Source: Elioraea sp051860475 (lineage in GTDB: Bacteria > Pseudomonadota > Alphaproteobacteria > Acetobacterales > Acetobacteraceae). From it: a stretch of 8,078 nucleotides of DNA. Location: NCBI RefSeq assembly GCF_051860475.1, contig NZ_JBHYDW010000171.1, forward strand, positions 1 to 8,078, read 5' to 3'. Position numbers and translations under genes: made by a program. Positions 6,501 through 8,078 of this stretch are shown one piece after another. Positions within the stretch are counted from its first letter, which is position 1. Each line of letters opens with the position of its first letter. Below the pieces are notes generated by a model. That model searched no databases. It worked only from the letters and a program-made list of their open reading frames with translations, and had not been told where the DNA came from.

Positions 6501-7708
6501 ACTACGAGGCCTTCTTCCGTTCCGCCCTGGACGGCCTCCGCCGTGAGGGGCGCTACCGCCACTTCGCCGATCTCGAACGCCAGGCCGGCAACTTCCCGCG
6601 CGCGACCCATCATCGCGCGAAGGGGACGGCCGAGGTCACGGTGTGGTGCTCGAACGACTATCTCGGCATGGGCCAGCACCCCGCGGTGCTGGCGGCGATG
6701 CACGAGGCGATCGACCGCTGCGGCGCTGGCGCGGGCGGCACGCGCAACATCGCCGGCACCAACCACGACCATGTCAGGCTCGAACTCGAGCTCGCCGATC
6801 TGCACGGCAAGGACGCGGCGTTGCTGTTCAACTCCGGCTACATGTCGAACTGGGCGACCCTGTCCACACTCGCCGCGCGGATGCCCGGCTGCGTGGTGCT
6901 GTCGGACGCGCTGAACCACGCCTCGATGATCGAGGGCATCCGCCACTCCAAAGCCGAGCGGATCGTATTCCGGCACAACGACCCCGAGGACCTGAACCGC
7001 CATCTCGCCGCGCTCGACCCCGACCGGCCGAAGCTGGTCGCGTTCGAGAGCGTCTATTCGATGGACGGCGATGTCGCGCCGATCGCCGAGCTCTGCGACG
7101 TCGCCGAAGCGCACGGCGCGATGACCTATCTCGACGAGGTGCACGCGGTCGGGCTCTACGGCCGGCGCGGCGGCGGCATCGCCGAGCGCGAGGGCGTGGC
7201 GCACCGGCTCACCGTGATCGAGGGCACGCTCGGCAAGGCGTTCGGCGTGGTCGGCGGCTACATCGCCGGCTCCGCCAACCTGATCGACTTCGTGCGCAGC
7301 TTCGCCTCGGGCTTCATCTTCACCACCGCGATCCCGCCTGCGGTCGCAGCGGGCGCGCGCGCCGCGATCCGCCACCTCAAGCGCTCGGGCGAGGAGCGCG
7401 CGCGCATGCACGCAAACGTCGCGGAGCTGCGCCGGCGGCTCGATGCGATTGGCGTGCCGCACATGGCGAATCCGAGCCATATCGTGCCGGTGATGGTGGG
7501 CGATCCCGTGCAGTGCAAGCGGATCAGCGACATCCTGCTCGACCGCTATGCGATCTACGTGCAGCCGATCAACTACCCGACCGTGCCGCGCGGCACCGAA
7601 CGGCTGCGCATCACGCCCTCGCCGCTGCACAGCGCCGCAGACATGGACCATCTGGTCGGCGCGCTCGCCGCGATCTGGTCGGATCTGCACTTGAAGCGCG
7701 CGGCCTGA
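6497..7708 (+). CDS. hemA: 5-aminolevulinate synthase (ALAS)
   Basis: The 403-residue product is the pyridoxal-phosphate enzyme that condenses glycine with succinyl-CoA to make 5-aminolevulinate, the first step of tetrapyrrole synthesis in Alphaproteobacteria (Shemin pathway). It opens MNYEAFF, as bacterial ALAS proteins do. The alpha-oxoamine synthase fold shows CSNDYLGMGQHP (51-62), GAGAGGTRNIAGTN (76-89), NSGYMSN (112-118) and LSDALNHASMIEGIR (135-149). FESVYSMDGD (183-192) and YLDEVHAVGLYG (211-222) follow. The cofactor lysine is Lys247 in EGTLGKAFGVVGGY. SGFIFTTAIPP (271-281) and INYPTVPRGTERLRITPSP (358-376) complete the family signature and separate ALAS from the related KBL and BioF enzymes. 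It is full length with all key residues. Placement at the end of the puh-acsF-puhE arm is common in alphaproteobacterial clusters and ties ALA supply to pigment synthesis. A second ALAS gene elsewhere in the genome is possible but cannot be seen. Confidence 0.97.
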   Translation: MNYEAFFRSALDGLRREGRYRHFADLERQAGNFPRATHHRAKGTAEVTVWCSNDYLGMGQHPAVLAAMHEAIDRCGAGAGGTRNIAGTNHDHVRLELELADLHGKDAALLFNSGYMSNWATLSTLAARMPGCVVLSDALNHASMIEGIRHSKAERIVFRHNDPEDLNRHLAALDPDRPKLVAFESVYSMDGDVAPIAELCDVAEAHGAMTYLDEVHAVGLYGRRGGGIAEREGVAHRLTVIEGTLGKAFGVVGGYIAGSANLIDFVRSFASGFIFTTAIPPAVAAGARAAIRHLKRSGEERARMHANVAELRRRLDAIGVPHMANPSHIVPVMVGDPVQCKRISDILLDRYAIYVQPINYPTVPRGTERLRITPSPLHSAADMDHLVGALAAIWSDLHLKRAA

Positions 7709-7718
7709 GCGGCGGTCC

Positions 7719-8078
7719 TTGCCGTACGACGCCACCAGCGCCGCGCGATCCGTGCGCGCGGCGCGGCGCCCGCCGTTTCCCTTCGCCGCGATCGTCGGCC
7801 AGGAGGAGATGAAGCGTGCGCTGCTGATCGCCGCGGTCGATCCCTCGGTCGGCGGCGTGCTGGTGTTCGGCGACCGCGGCACCGGCAAGTCCACCGCGGT
7901 GCGCGCGCTCGCAGCACTTCTGCCGCCGATGAAGGTGGTGCAGGACTGTGCCTATGCGTGCGACCCGGCCGCTCCCGCCGGCCTGTGCGCGGGTTGTGCC
8001 GGCGCCGCGTCGCTGCGCTCCGCGACCCGTACCGTGGCCCTGGTCGGACAGCCGCGCGGCGCCCCCCACGACCCCGGG
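7719..8078 (+). CDS. bchI: BchI, magnesium chelatase ATPase subunit I (5' end, partial)
   Basis: The frame runs open to the window edge and gives the first 120 residues or so of an AAA+ ATPase. With BchD and BchH it inserts Mg2+ into protoporphyrin IX. The signature PFPFAAIVGQEEMKRALL (19-36) is followed by the Walker A loop GDRGTGKST (51-59) and RALAALLPPMKVV (62-74). Four cysteines follow (77, 81, 90, 93) in a CxxxC...CxxC layout. The first possible start is TTG 7719, 10 bases after hemA; GTG 7752 is an alternative that would leave a short leader before PFPF. No ATG precedes the conserved region and only a weak GAGCGG-like site is visible, so the start is uncertain. The final codons diverge sharply from the family (see findings). 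Confidence 0.92.
   Translation, partial: MPYDATSAARSVRAARRPPFPFAAIVGQEEMKRALLIAAVDPSVGGVLVFGDRGTGKSTAVRALAALLPPMKVVQDCAYACDPAAPAGLCAGCAGAASLRSATRTVALVGQPRGAPHDPG

Noticed and set aside
6825..6842. A TGT-N12-ACA sequence resembling a PpsR/CrtJ repressor site
   Set aside because: It lies deep inside hemA, where the bases encode a conserved ALAS stretch. About two such matches are expected by chance in 8 kb, and no promoter is next to it.
6449..7894. A 481-codon minus-strand open frame opposite hemA and the start of bchI
   Set aside because: It is a shadow of hemA codons with biased composition and no family motif, and it covers two clearly real genes.
1..8078. CRISPR arrays, insertion sequences, tRNA or rRNA genes, or long direct repeats
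   Set aside because: None was seen on reading. The window is filled almost end to end by recognisable coding genes.

Overview
The window is a GC-rich block (estimated near 70% GC by eye) with every gene on the + strand. It is a section of a purple-bacterial photosynthesis gene cluster (PGC). Reading order: bchL (3' end only) - bchM - lhaA - puhA - puhB - puhC - a 102-residue small protein - acsF - puhE - hemA - bchI (5' end only). This order from bchL to hemA is the classic bchFNBHLM-lhaA-puh-acsF-puhE-hemA arm of alphaproteobacterial PGCs. High GC, a puhA-type (type II) reaction centre and the O2-dependent cyclase acsF, with no bchE in the window, suggest an aerobic or facultative anoxygenic phototroph in the Alphaproteobacteria. 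Acetobacteraceae-like genera are a reasonable guess, but the sequence alone does not fix the genus.

Layout: 1-174 is the end of the NifH-like subunit of dark-operative protochlorophyllide reductase. 174-875 is the Mg-protoporphyrin IX methyltransferase. 872-2320 is a PucC/LhaA-type membrane protein for light-harvesting 1 assembly. 2325-4227 carries the reaction-centre H subunit and two photosynthetic-complex assembly proteins. 4224-5652 carries the small protein and the diiron cyclase. 5661-6500 is the membrane assembly protein PuhE. 6497-7708 is 5-aminolevulinate synthase. 7719-8078 is the start of the Mg-chelatase ATPase subunit.

The genes read as one tightly packed transcription unit. Neighbours overlap by 1 to 8 bases or are separated by only 4 to 10 bases, so there is no intergenic space for separate promoters or terminators, and translational coupling is likely. 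Functionally the unit joins tetrapyrrole supply (HemA), Mg insertion (BchI), methylation (BchM), isocyclic ring closure (AcsF), protochlorophyllide reduction (BchL), and building of the reaction centre-LH1 core (LhaA, PuhA, PuhB, PuhC, PuhE).

Most of the window is a well-known system. The points most worth a second look are the uncharacterised small protein next to acsF (a candidate BciE-type cyclase subunit), the sudden loss of the conserved BchI motif in the last dozen codons, the hemA-bchI junction, and the apparent absence of the H-subunit surface histidines used for proton entry in Rhodobacter sphaeroides.
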